Origin: Porphyrobacter sp. IPPAS B-1204 | GTDB lineage: Bacteria > Pseudomonadota > Alphaproteobacteria > Sphingomonadales > Sphingomonadaceae | DNA length: 64,000 nucleotides | NCBI GenBank assembly: GCA_003724185.1 | Contig: RHGM01000003.1 | Location: forward strand, 992,001-1,056,000 | Direction of reading: 5' to 3' | Shown here: piece after piece, positions 42,606 through 51,541 of the stretch | Position numbering within the stretch: position 1 is the first letter of the stretch | Layout of the letters: each line of letters begins with the position of its first letter | Program-made: the position numbers and the translations under genes | Notes under the pieces: model-generated | Told to the model about the DNA's origin: nothing | The model's input: the letters and a program-made list of their open reading frames with translations, nothing else | Database searches by the model: none

Positions 42606-45443
42606 ATGTCATATCCAACACCGCTTCGCCGCGGCGCGCTGCGCGTCGCGACCATTCTGCTCGCCGGCGTTGCCGCTCCGGCATTGGCCCAGACCACGGC
42701 GCAACCTGCCGAGGACGAAGCCGACGTTACCACCCAGCAGGCCGCCACTGATGAAGGCCCGGCCATCACCGTGACCGGCAGCCGCATTTCCGGTCTGCCC
42801 AAGGATGGCCCCGTGCAGACGCTGTCCGTCACGCGCGAGGATATCCAGCAATCGGGCGCGGGCACCATCATCGAGGTGCTGCAGGATCTGCCCGTCACCA
42901 GCGGCGGGGGGCAGACCTTCTCCACCGCGACCGCAGGCGCCTTGTCCTCCGATACGCCGGTGGGCGCCTCGGCGGTGTCGCTGCGCGGGCTGGGCGCATC
43001 GTCCACGCTGACGCTCATCAACGGACGCCGCGCCCAGATCAGCGCCTTTGCGCGGGGCCAGGAAAGCTTCATCGATGCCAGTTCGATCCCGCTTGCCGCG
43101 ATCGAGCGGGTCGAGGTGCTGCCATCCGGCGCATCGGGGATCTACGGCGCGGACGCGGTGGCGGGCGTCGTCAACTTCGTGCTGCGCGAGGATTTCGAAG
43201 GGCTGGAGCTGTCCGGCTCCTACGGCAATTCAACCGCCGGCACCGATGAAGGCCGCTTCAACATCGCAGGCGTGTTCGGCGCGCAACTGGGCGAGCGCAA
43301 TTCGGTGATGGTGGTGGTCGATTACTTCCGCCGCAATCCGTTTTTCCTGCGCGACCGGGCAATCAGCCGCAACAGCTTCAGCCCCAGCCAGCAGGGCTTT
43401 TTCCCGAGCTTCAACGATCTGTTCCTGATGACCAATGACCAGACCGAAGGTCCGGGCGGCGGCGGCTGCGCGGCCGAGGATTTCGGCGTCGGCAACCTTG
43501 GCGAATTCTGCGAGGTCAACAACAACGCCTTCGTTTCGGCCAATGACCGGCTGGAAACGCTGGGCGGATTGCTGACCCACCAGTTCCGCATCACCGACAG
43601 CCTGACGTGGTACAATGACGTGATCTACCAGCGCGTCCGGTCACGCGGGGTCAGCAGCCCGGCCAATTTCAGCCGTGCGCCGGTGGATCCCGAAAACCCG
43701 TTCTGGCCCGCCGCGCTCCAGCAGGACATCATCGATGAAGCCGGGGTGGACGATTTCAGCGAGTTCTTCGGCTTTCCCATCTTCGCCTGGGGCAAAGTGC
43801 CCGAACCGCGCGGGGTGGAGGTCGATTCCGACAGCTACCGCATCACATCCGGGCTGAAGGGCGATCTGGCGGGCGACTGGGATTTCGATGTCGCCTTTCT
43901 GTTCGGCGGCAATGACCGGGTGCAGCGCGGCACATCGGGGCTGTACCAGTCCGGCAATTTCTTCGATCTCAACCTCGGCAATATCTGCACCGATGGCAGC
44001 CGGGTGAACCGCTGGCGTGTCAACGCCGCTCGGCCATCCGCGAACTTCGTCGGCGACACCTGCGAGGACGCAGGCAAATCGACGCTGTGGTACAACCCCT
44101 TTGGCGGGCAGACGCAGCAGGCCGACGGCGTGCTCGACCTGCTGGAAACGCAGGCCGAACGGCGCGGCCAGTCGCGGCTCTATGCGCTGGACGGCTTTGT
44201 GAGCGGCACGGTGCTCGATCTGCCCGCAGGCCCGGTCAAGGCGGCCTTCGGCGGCGAGTTCCGGCGCGAAACGCTGAGCGATGTGCCGTCAGGGCTGGCG
44301 GTGGCGACACCGACCAACCCCGATCCGATCCTCGGCTTTTCGTCGACCAGCGCCAATGCGTCGCGCAACAACTGGGCGCTGTTCGGTGAATTGGCGGTGC
44401 CCGTGACGGAGGGCCTCGATCTGCAACTGGCCGGGCGTTACGATGAATTCCAGGGCTTTGGCGGCAAGTTCAACCCCAAGATCGCGGGGCGCTGGCAGCC
44501 GGTGGATTGGCTGGCGGTGCGCGGCAATTTCTCGACCAGCTTCCGCGCCCCTTCGCTGGCGCAAAGCGGGGCGGGGGTGCTGCTGTCGGCCTACCGGGTC
44601 GATTGCGCGGCCACGCCGGGCGCGTGCGGCGGTGATCCGGATGAGGATGGCGAGGCGCTGCTGTCAGAGGACGTGGGCAACATCAACCTCGAGGCAGAAA
44701 CCGCCCGCAGCTTTGGCGGCGGGGTGGTGTTCCAGCCGACCCGCAGCATCGAACTGCTGGTCGATTACTGGAACATCCGCCACGAAAATCTGGTCGGCAT
44801 CGACGAGGATGATTTCATCCGCCGCGCATTGGCGGGTGAGTTTCCGGTGGTGGGCACGGGCCTGCTGCCGACCGGATCGCCCGGACTGGAGGTGAACGGC
44901 GGCTTTGTGACCGACGCGCATTTCCAGATCACCAATCTCGGCTTCCAGAAGACCGACGGGATCGATGTGGCCTACACCCACCGTTTCCCCGAAGGGCCGC
45001 TGGGGCTGTTCACGCTGACAGCGGACGTCACCCACATCTTCAACTTCGACCGGCAGGCATCGCCCTCCAGCCCGGTCGAAGCGCTGGCGGGGGATTACCT
45101 GTTCCCCGACTGGGTGGGCGCAGCGCGGCTGCGCTGGCGCAAGGACGAATGGCGCGCCAGCATCGCGGGCTTCTACACCGGCGGTTACCGCGACGATCCC
45201 ACCAACCGGACACTGGATGCGCTGGGCCTGCCGCGCGGGCAGGAATACTTCGTCGATGATTACATCACCTTCGATCTTTCAGTCAGTTACGATTTCGCGG
45301 AAGGCAGCTTCGTCCAGCTGGCGGTGCGCAACGTGCTTGACGAGGATCCCCCGCTGGTGCTCGGTTCGTCGTCCAATGTCGATCTGTTCAATCACGACCT
45401 GATCGGTCGTTATGCGACAGTCAGCATCGTGACGCGGTTCTGA
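42606..45443 (+). CDS. TonB-dependent outer-membrane receptor (scavenging locus)
   Basis: A 945-residue outer-membrane transporter. A signal peptide (residues 1-28, ending PALAQ) is followed by a plug domain with ITVTGSRISGLPKDGPVQTL (about 54-73), LINGRRAQISAF and IERVEVLPSGASGIYGADAV (about 161-180). The C-terminal barrel ends in the aromatic Phe required for BAM-dependent insertion (TVSIVTRF). AGGGGG lies 8 nt before the ATG. The gene stands in front of a YfcC-type carrier, a cyanophycinase and an isoaspartyl peptidase, which suggests that it imports acidic/basic peptides. Receptors of this family (large, GSRI-type) are common in sphingomonads. Confidence 0.92.
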   Translation: MSYPTPLRRGALRVATILLAGVAAPALAQTTAQPAEDEADVTTQQAATDEGPAITVTGSRISGLPKDGPVQTLSVTREDIQQSGAGTIIEVLQDLPVTSGGGQTFSTATAGALSSDTPVGASAVSLRGLGASSTLTLINGRRAQISAFARGQESFIDASSIPLAAIERVEVLPSGASGIYGADAVAGVVNFVLREDFEGLELSGSYGNSTAGTDEGRFNIAGVFGAQLGERNSVMVVVDYFRRNPFFLRDRAISRNSFSPSQQGFFPSFNDLFLMTNDQTEGPGGGGCAAEDFGVGNLGEFCEVNNNAFVSANDRLETLGGLLTHQFRITDSLTWYNDVIYQRVRSRGVSSPANFSRAPVDPENPFWPAALQQDIIDEAGVDDFSEFFGFPIFAWGKVPEPRGVEVDSDSYRITSGLKGDLAGDWDFDVAFLFGGNDRVQRGTSGLYQSGNFFDLNLGNICTDGSRVNRWRVNAARPSANFVGDTCEDAGKSTLWYNPFGGQTQQADGVLDLLETQAERRGQSRLYALDGFVSGTVLDLPAGPVKAAFGGEFRRETLSDVPSGLAVATPTNPDPILGFSSTSANASRNNWALFGELAVPVTEGLDLQLAGRYDEFQGFGGKFNPKIAGRWQPVDWLAVRGNFSTSFRAPSLAQSGAGVLLSAYRVDCAATPGACGGDPDEDGEALLSEDVGNINLEAETARSFGGGVVFQPTRSIELLVDYWNIRHENLVGIDEDDFIRRALAGEFPVVGTGLLPTGSPGLEVNGGFVTDAHFQITNLGFQKTDGIDVAYTHRFPEGPLGLFTLTADVTHIFNFDRQASPSSPVEALAGDYLFPDWVGAARLRWRKDEWRASIAGFYTGGYRDDPTNRTLDALGLPRGQEYFVDDYITFDLSVSYDFAEGSFVQLAVRNVLDEDPPLVLGSSSNVDLFNHDLIGRYATVSIVTRF

Positions 45444-45531
45444 GCCCCACGCGCAGGGTCGCACCACCCGGGCTCGGGGCCGAACGGGTCCGGGTCCGGG
45501 GCGGCGCGGCCCGGCGCGGCAAGGAGAATGC

Positions 45532-46992
45532 ATGACTGACCAACCCGCTCCCGGCGCGGCGCTGCCCCAGCAGCGCTGGCAGATGCCCGACACGCTGCTG
45601 ATCCTGTTCGCGCTGGCGGCGCTGGCATGGGCGGCGACATGGGTGTTCACGCCGGGCAGTTTCACCGTATCAGGCGATCCGGCGCGGATCGTGCCGGGCA
45701 GCTTCACCGCGGCCGCCGGTCCGATGCCCGCACCGGTCATGGGTGACGAGGCGCGCACCGGCTTCATCGACTTCCTGTTTGCAGGGCTGGTCACCGGCGA
45801 CCGTTATTCGGCGACCATCGGGCTGATGGCCTTCATCATCGTGCTGGGCGGGGTGTTCGGCATGATCATGCGCACCGGCGCGATCGACGCGGCGCTGCAG
45901 GCCGCGCTGCCCGGCGGCAGGGCAGCGAACGAGCGGCTGGTGATCGGGCTGTTTATCGCGTTCTCGTTGGCGGGCGCGGTGTTCGGTCTGTCGGAGGAGG
46001 CTATTGCGCTCACCCTGCTGCTCGCCCCGGCGCTGACGCGGGCGGGCTATGACGCGGTCACCACCATGCTGGTGTGTTATGGCGCGAGCCAGATCGGCTT
46101 TGCGACCAGCTGGATGAACCCCTTCAGCGTGATCATCGCGCAAAGCATTTCGGGCCTGCCGCCCATGTCGGGTCTGGAGCTTCGGGCGGCGCTGTGGGCG
46201 CTCTACACGGCTTGCGCGGTGCTGTTCACCTGGCGCTATGCCCGCGCCGTGCGGCTGGGCACGCGCCCGCGCATCGGTGTGCTGGCGGGAGACGACAGCA
46301 ACGCAAGCGTCGCGGCCTTCACCTCCGCGCATCTGATGGTGCTGCTGGTTGTGCTGGCAGGCGTCGGCTGGGTCGCCTGGGGCGTCACCACACGCGGATA
46401 TTACCTGCCGGAAATCGCCGCGCAGTTCTTTGCCGTTGGCATCGCAGTGGTGATCATCGCCAAGGCGGGCCGCATTGCCGGGGCCAATGTCGCTGCGATG
46501 ATGGACGCCTTCCGCGATGGCGCGGCGCAGCTGCTCCCCGCCGCGCTGGTGGTGGGGGCCGCCAAGGGGATCATCCTGATCCTGGGCGGCGACGATCCGG
46601 CCAAGGCCTCGCTCCTCAACACCCTGCTCGATACGCTCGGCAGCCTGACCGCCGCCATGCCCGAGTGGCTGACCGCATGGGCGATGTACATGGTGCAGAG
46701 CCTGTTCAACCTGTTCGTCGCCTCGGGATCGGGGCAGGCGAGCATCACCATGCCGATCATGGCCCCGCTGGCCGACATTTCCGGTGTCACGCGCCAGACG
46801 GCAGTGCTGGCCTTCCAGCTGGGTGACGGGCTGACCAATCTCGTCATCCCGACCTCGGCGGTGCTGATGGCCTGCCTTGCGGCGACGCGGCTGAGCTATG
46901 GCGAATGGCTGGCGTTCATCTGGCGGCCGATGCTGGGCCTTGTGGCGCTATCAAGCGTGGTGATGATCGCCGCGCATGGGGGAGGTTACTGA
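45532..46992 (+). CDS. YfcC-family inner-membrane carrier
   Basis: A 486-residue protein with about eleven to twelve hydrophobic segments. Features match the YfcC/ArcD-related (DUF3360-like) carriers: FGLSEEAIALTLLLAPALTR (about 161-180), IGFATSWMNPFSVIIAQSIS (about 188-207) and the C-terminal SLFNLFVASGSGQASITMPI, MAPLADISGVTRQTAVLAFQ and GDGLTNLVIPTS (about 400-445). AAGGAG lies 8 nt before the ATG. It lies 88 nt downstream of the receptor, and its stop overlaps the cyanophycinase start by 1 nt. Likely cargo is an amino acid or dipeptide such as Asp or Arg; the cargo is inferred from neighbours only. Confidence 0.87.
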   Translation: MTDQPAPGAALPQQRWQMPDTLLILFALAALAWAATWVFTPGSFTVSGDPARIVPGSFTAAAGPMPAPVMGDEARTGFIDFLFAGLVTGDRYSATIGLMAFIIVLGGVFGMIMRTGAIDAALQAALPGGRAANERLVIGLFIAFSLAGAVFGLSEEAIALTLLLAPALTRAGYDAVTTMLVCYGASQIGFATSWMNPFSVIIAQSISGLPPMSGLELRAALWALYTACAVLFTWRYARAVRLGTRPRIGVLAGDDSNASVAAFTSAHLMVLLVVLAGVGWVAWGVTTRGYYLPEIAAQFFAVGIAVVIIAKAGRIAGANVAAMMDAFRDGAAQLLPAALVVGAAKGIILILGGDDPAKASLLNTLLDTLGSLTAAMPEWLTAWAMYMVQSLFNLFVASGSGQASITMPIMAPLADISGVTRQTAVLAFQLGDGLTNLVIPTSAVLMACLAATRLSYGEWLAFIWRPMLGLVALSSVVMIAAHGGGY

Positions 46993-48215
46993 TGCTGTTG
47001 CGGTGGATTGTCGCGCCCCTTGCGCTGCTGGGCGCTGCTGCGGCGCAGGCCGAAGGCGGGACGCTGGTGATTGTCGGCGGCGGGCTGGATCCTGCCAATG
47101 GCGAGATTTACGGCGCGCTGCTGAAGGCACGGCCCGATGGCGCGCCGACAATCGCGATCATTCCGGCCGCATCGGGCGAATCCGCCGCCTCTGCCCGCTC
47201 TGCCACCCGCGCGCTGGAACGGCACGGGGCGAAGCCGGAAGACTTCGTGACCATCCGCCTCGCGCTGGTGGACGATCCGGCGACTGCGGAGGTGGACGAA
47301 AGCGGCTGGGCCGGAAACGCGTATGACCCTGCAGAAATCGCCGCACTCGAACGCGCAGGCGCGATCTGGTTTCTCGGCGGGGATCAGGCGCGCATCACAG
47401 CACTGCTGCTGGAGAAAAACGGCAGCGACACCCCGATGCTCGCCGCGATCCGGCGAAGGCTGGCGGCGGGCGCGGTGGTGGGCGGCACATCCGCCGGTGC
47501 TGCGATCATGAGTGAAGGGATGATCGGGCAGGGCGACAGCCTTGGCGCGTTGCTGGGCGGCAAGGTGGGGGAAGCGCTGGAGCTGACCCGCGGGCTGGGC
47601 TTTCTGAAAGGCGCGCTGGTCGATCAGCATTTCGGCGAGCGCGCAAGGCTGGGGCGGTTGGCGGTGGCTCTCACCGATCCCGCGCAGCGGCAGCGCATCG
47701 GCTTCGGAATTGACGAGGACACCGCGCTGATCGTCAGCCTCGGCGATGGCCGCGCTACCGTGGCAGGCAGCGGCTATGTCACACTGCTCGATGCCCGCAA
47801 CGCGCAGCGCACGCCCGGGCGGCGGATCGGGATCGCGGGCCTGACGCTGGGCCTCGCCGGGGCGGGCGACAGCATCGACCTTGCCGAAACCGCCATCACC
47901 CCTGCCCCCGCCCGCAAGCCCACGGCAGGGCGCGAATACGTCGAACGCCCGCTGCTTTCCGGCGGCGGGATGGCCTATGGCGACCAATCGCTTGGCAATG
48001 TGGTGGGGGAAGGATTGCTGGACAATGCTGCGGCCACGGTGATCGAGGCCCACTCCTTTGCAGGCACCACCGGGGTCACCTATCGCTTTGCCAAAGCGTC
48101 CGCAGCGCGCGGGTGGTGGGGCCGCGACGGCGAGGGCCGCGCGCGCTACACCATCACCGGCGTCGCTTTCGATATCACGCCGATCACTGTTGCGATCAGG
48201 AAGGCCGCCGATTGA
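46992..48215 (+). CDS. Exported cyanophycinase (peptidase S51)
   Basis: A 407-residue serine exopeptidase family protein. The N-terminus MLLRWIVAPLALLGAAAAQA is a signal peptide, so it acts in the periplasm or outside, like CphE. The S51 fold is seen in TLVIVGGGLDPANGEIYGAL (about 25-44), GAIWFLGGDQARITALLLEK (about 126-145) and the nucleophile elbow GAVVGGTSAGAAIMSEGMIG (about 160-179; Ser in TSAG). Cyanophycinases cleave cyanophycin to beta-Asp-Arg dipeptide. The ATG overlaps the carrier stop (TGATG). An extra C-terminal stretch (about 300-407) is unassigned and may be a binding domain. Close homologues also act on other beta-aspartyl peptides. Confidence 0.88.
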   Translation: MLLRWIVAPLALLGAAAAQAEGGTLVIVGGGLDPANGEIYGALLKARPDGAPTIAIIPAASGESAASARSATRALERHGAKPEDFVTIRLALVDDPATAEVDESGWAGNAYDPAEIAALERAGAIWFLGGDQARITALLLEKNGSDTPMLAAIRRRLAAGAVVGGTSAGAAIMSEGMIGQGDSLGALLGGKVGEALELTRGLGFLKGALVDQHFGERARLGRLAVALTDPAQRQRIGFGIDEDTALIVSLGDGRATVAGSGYVTLLDARNAQRTPGRRIGIAGLTLGLAGAGDSIDLAETAITPAPARKPTAGREYVERPLLSGGGMAYGDQSLGNVVGEGLLDNAAATVIEAHSFAGTTGVTYRFAKASAARGWWGRDGEGRARYTITGVAFDITPITVAIRKAAD

Positions 48216-49099
48216 TGCCGCACCCCCATGTCATCGCCCTCCACGGCGGAGCGGGGGTCCATCCCACCCGCGATTACAGCGAAGTGGAAACCCATCTGGC
48301 GGCGCTGGTGCGCGAATGCGACCGGCTGCTGGCAGGCGGCGCGGGCGCGATCGACGTGGTCGAACACGCGGTGGCGGCGATGGAGGCGAGCGGGCTTTAT
48401 GTTGCCGGGCGCGGGTCTGCCCCCAATGACCGGGGCGAGGTGGAATGCGATGCCGCGATCATGGACGGGGCGCGGATGCGGGCGGGCGGCGTGTGCGCGG
48501 CGGTGGGCCTTGTCCACCCGATCAGCGCGGCGCGGGCGGTGCTGGAACACACGCCCCATGTGCTGATCGCAGGCGCAGGCGCGCGGCGGCTGGCAGAAGA
48601 ACAGGGGCTGGCGCTCGTCACAGACAGCGCGGCGCATTACCGCCTGCCGGTAGGCGTGGAGGCGGAGGAACTGCTCCAGCTCGACAGCGGGCTCGCCCAC
48701 GGCACCGTCGGCGCGGTTGCGCTGGACGGGGAGGGGCGGCTGGCAGCGGCAACCTCCACCGGCGGGCTGTTCGGCAAGCGGTCTGGCCGGGTCGGCGACA
48801 CCCCGATCACCGGGATCGGCAACTGGGCCGATGGCGATATCGCGGTCAGCTGCACCGGGATTGGCGAGGCCTTTGTCTATGCGGGCGGCGCGCGCGATAT
48901 TGCAGCGCGGATGTCCTATGGCGGGGCCAGCCTTGATGACGCGTGCGAAGCGATGCTCGCCAGCGTCGCACAACAGCGCGGCGATGGCGGCGTGATCGCG
49001 ATCGATCGCAGCGGGGCGGTGACGCTGGCGTTCAACTCCCCCGGCATGAAACGCGCTGTTGCCGGAGCAGGCCGCCAGCCCTTCGTCGCTATCCGCTAG
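48215..49099 (+). CDS. iaaA: Isoaspartyl peptidase / L-asparaginase, Ntn-hydrolase
   Basis: A 294-residue precursor of the plant-type asparaginase family. The start IALHGGAGVHPTRDYSEVET (about 7-26), GSAPNDRGEVECDAAIMDGA and the autocleavage site before the nucleophile Thr in DSGLAHGTVGAVALDGEGRL (about 158-177) identify the family; TGGLFGKRSGRVGDTPITGI (about 182-201) is the conserved beta-subunit segment. Processing at that Thr gives alpha and beta subunits that cleave beta-aspartyl dipeptides. No signal peptide is present, so it acts in the cytoplasm on imported dipeptide. The ATG overlaps the cyanophycinase stop. The symbol is by family. Confidence 0.92.
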   Translation: MPHPHVIALHGGAGVHPTRDYSEVETHLAALVRECDRLLAGGAGAIDVVEHAVAAMEASGLYVAGRGSAPNDRGEVECDAAIMDGARMRAGGVCAAVGLVHPISAARAVLEHTPHVLIAGAGARRLAEEQGLALVTDSAAHYRLPVGVEAEELLQLDSGLAHGTVGAVALDGEGRLAAATSTGGLFGKRSGRVGDTPITGIGNWADGDIAVSCTGIGEAFVYAGGARDIAARMSYGGASLDDACEAMLASVAQQRGDGGVIAIDRSGAVTLAFNSPGMKRAVAGAGRQPFVAIR

Positions 49100-49265
49100 A
49101 CCCCGCCCAACCCCCCTTCGTCCCCCTCCAGACCGGCCCTGACCTGTCGCAAACTGGCCGCACTTTGTCGGTCTTTGTGGCGCATCGGTCCGATTTTGGC
49201 TTGCATTCGCCGGAAGCGGCGCTAGGCGCAGGATACGTTATCTCATCAAAACAACGGGACACCCC

Positions 49266-51464
49266 ATGAACAGCAAAAAGACGCACACCGCGTCCTCTCA
49301 TCTCGCGCTTGCCACTGTGCTGGGTCTGGCCTTCGTCGCCAGCCCTGCCCTTGCGGACACTGCTGCCGAAGCGGAAGCGGCGCAGCAGCCCGCTGGCGGC
49401 GCGGTGATCGAGGATGACGTTCACAACCGCCAGACCGATGCCACCGGCAACATCATCGTCAGCGCCTCGGGCGTGAAGGAACTCGATGTGCTCGCCGGAA
49501 CCAGCGTGCTCGAAGCGCGCGAGATCCAGCGCGATATGGTGACCGGCCAGATCGGCGAACTGCTGACCAAGCTGCCCGGCGTTTCGGCCACCAGCTTCGC
49601 GCCCGGCTCATCGCGCCCCGTGCTGCGCGGCCAGCAGGGCGAGCGTGTGCGCGTGCTGGTTGACGGCGTGGGCACGGCAGACGTGTCGAACACCTCGGTC
49701 GATCACGCCACCAGCATCGAACCGATCACGGTCGAACGCATCGAAGTGCTGCGCGGCCCGGCCGTGCTGCTTTACGGCAGCCAGGCGATCGGCGGCGCGG
49801 TCAACGTGATCGACAAGCGCATCCCCACCCGGATGCCCGATGAAGCGTTCCATTTTGATGGTTTTGCGGGCGTCGACACCGCCACCGACCTGCGCACGGG
49901 CGCGGCCAGCCTCGATGTCGGGGTCGGCAAAAACCTAGTGTTCCACGTCGACGGGTCGTGGCGCCAGACCGGCAACATGGAAATCGGCGGTTTCCAGCTG
50001 TCGCCCGAACTCCGCGAAGAACTGCTTGAAGAAGCCGCCGAAAAGGACGCCGACGGCGAGCCGGACGAGGCCGCAGAATTCCGCGAGGCGGCCGCCCAGC
50101 GCGGGGTTGTGCCCAACAGCGACATGGAAAGCTGGACCCTCAACGCGGGGCTGGGCCTGATCCTCGGTGAAAGCACCTTCGGCGCCTCGCTCGGCTGGTA
50201 TGACACCAACTATGGCGTCATCAAGCGCCCCGGCCTCAAGCATGAACACGGCGACGAAGAAGGCGGCGAAGAGGAGGAAGAGGAAGGCGAAGAAAACGTC
50301 CGCATCGATCTCCGGCAGTTCCGCGCCGACTTCAAGGGGGACATCTTCCTTGGTGATGGCGCCTTTGAACGGCTGAAGCTGCGCGTCGGCTATTCCGACT
50401 ACACCCACACCGAATTCGAAGGCCCGGGTGAAATCGGCACGGTGTTCGAGGCCGCCAGCATCGAAGCGCGCGCCGAACTGGTGCAAAAAGAAAGCGGGAT
50501 GCTGCGCGGGGCGACCGGCATCCAGTTTCTGCACCGCGACTTCTTCGCCGAAGGTGCCGAAGCCTATGTCCCGCCCAACCTGACCGATCAGCTGGCGGTC
50601 TTCACCTTGCAGGAATTCGGCACCGGCCCGATCCAGATCGAAGCCGCCGCCCGCGCCGAATTCACCAATGTCCAGGCCCAGACCCTCGGGATCGAGCGTG
50701 ACTACGATACCTTCTCCGGCGCGCTCGGCCTGGTCTACGAAGGCGTCGAAGGCGTCCGCATCGGCATCAACGGCTCGCGCGCCGAACGTGCGCCGAGCGC
50801 CGAGGAACTGTTCTCCAACGGTCCGCACATCGCCACGCAGGCCTTCGAGATCGGCGACGCCAACCTGCGCACCGAACGCGCGTGGGGCCTTGAAGCCTAT
50901 GCCCGTGGCAGGATCGGCGCGGGCACCTTCAACCTTACCGCCTATCGCCAGTGGTTCAGCAACTACATCTTCCTGGAAGAAACGGGCGAGGAGGAAGACG
51001 ATCTTCCGGTGTTCGAATACCTCCAGCAGGATGCCGATTTCTTCGGGATCGAAGCGGATATCAACTATCCGATCATCGACACCGAAGGCTTCCGCCTGCT
51101 GACCGATCTGCGCGCCTCCTATATCGAGGCCGAACTGGCCGATGGCACCGCCGTTCCGCGCATCCCGCCGCTGAGCCTGCTCGGCGCGCTGGAAGCGCAG
51201 ACGGGGGCCTTCGATCTGCGCGGTGAGGTGCAGTGGTTCGACAAGCAGGACCGGGTGACCGCGTTCGAGACCGAAACCGACAGCTTCACGCTGGTCAATG
51301 CGCTGATCGCCTGGCGTCCGCTGGCGAACAACCAGAACGTCACGGTTCAGGTCGCCGCCGACAACATCTTCGATGTCAACGGCCGCCGCCATGCCAGCTT
51401 CACCAAGGACTTCGTGCCGCTGGTGGGCCGCAACTTCCGTGCGAGCGTCCGTTTGAGCTTCTGA
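49266..51464 (+). CDS. TonB-dependent receptor, ZnuD-like with acidic/His loop
   Basis: A 732-residue outer-membrane receptor. A signal peptide (about 1-30) precedes the plug: GNIIVSASGVKELDVLAGTS (about 60-79), GQIGELLTKLPGVSATSFAP, RGQQGERVRVLVDGVGTADV and VERIEVLRGPAVLLYGSQAI (about 157-176). The barrel ends FRASVRLSF. A loop near residues 318-337 reads HEHGDEEGGEEEEEEGEE, an acidic His-containing stretch that recalls the metal-capturing loop of ZnuD. The ATG at 49266 has only a weak ribosome site. It ends 40 nt before a strong terminator. Zinc uptake is inferred from homology; a different metal or siderophore is possible. Confidence 0.88.
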   Translation: MNSKKTHTASSHLALATVLGLAFVASPALADTAAEAEAAQQPAGGAVIEDDVHNRQTDATGNIIVSASGVKELDVLAGTSVLEAREIQRDMVTGQIGELLTKLPGVSATSFAPGSSRPVLRGQQGERVRVLVDGVGTADVSNTSVDHATSIEPITVERIEVLRGPAVLLYGSQAIGGAVNVIDKRIPTRMPDEAFHFDGFAGVDTATDLRTGAASLDVGVGKNLVFHVDGSWRQTGNMEIGGFQLSPELREELLEEAAEKDADGEPDEAAEFREAAAQRGVVPNSDMESWTLNAGLGLILGESTFGASLGWYDTNYGVIKRPGLKHEHGDEEGGEEEEEEGEENVRIDLRQFRADFKGDIFLGDGAFERLKLRVGYSDYTHTEFEGPGEIGTVFEAASIEARAELVQKESGMLRGATGIQFLHRDFFAEGAEAYVPPNLTDQLAVFTLQEFGTGPIQIEAAARAEFTNVQAQTLGIERDYDTFSGALGLVYEGVEGVRIGINGSRAERAPSAEELFSNGPHIATQAFEIGDANLRTERAWGLEAYARGRIGAGTFNLTAYRQWFSNYIFLEETGEEEDDLPVFEYLQQDADFFGIEADINYPIIDTEGFRLLTDLRASYIEAELADGTAVPRIPPLSLLGALEAQTGAFDLRGEVQWFDKQDRVTAFETETDSFTLVNALIAWRPLANNQNVTVQVAADNIFDVNGRRHASFTKDFVPLVGRNFRASVRLSF

Positions 51465-51503
51465 TCCGTAGCTGGCCCGGGGCCTGCAACAGGGTCGCAA
51501 TCA

Positions 51504-51535
51504 GGGGCAGCCGGCCAAACCGGCTGCCCCTTTTT
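51504..51535 (+). terminator. Strong Rho-independent terminator after the ZnuD-like gene
   Basis: GGGGCAGCCGG (51504-51514) pairs perfectly with CCGGCTGCCCC (51520-51530) across the loop CCAAA, followed at once by TTTTT. It begins 40 nt past the receptor stop and separates it from the convergent oxidoreductase gene. Confidence 0.93.
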
Positions 51536-51541
51536 CGTGCC

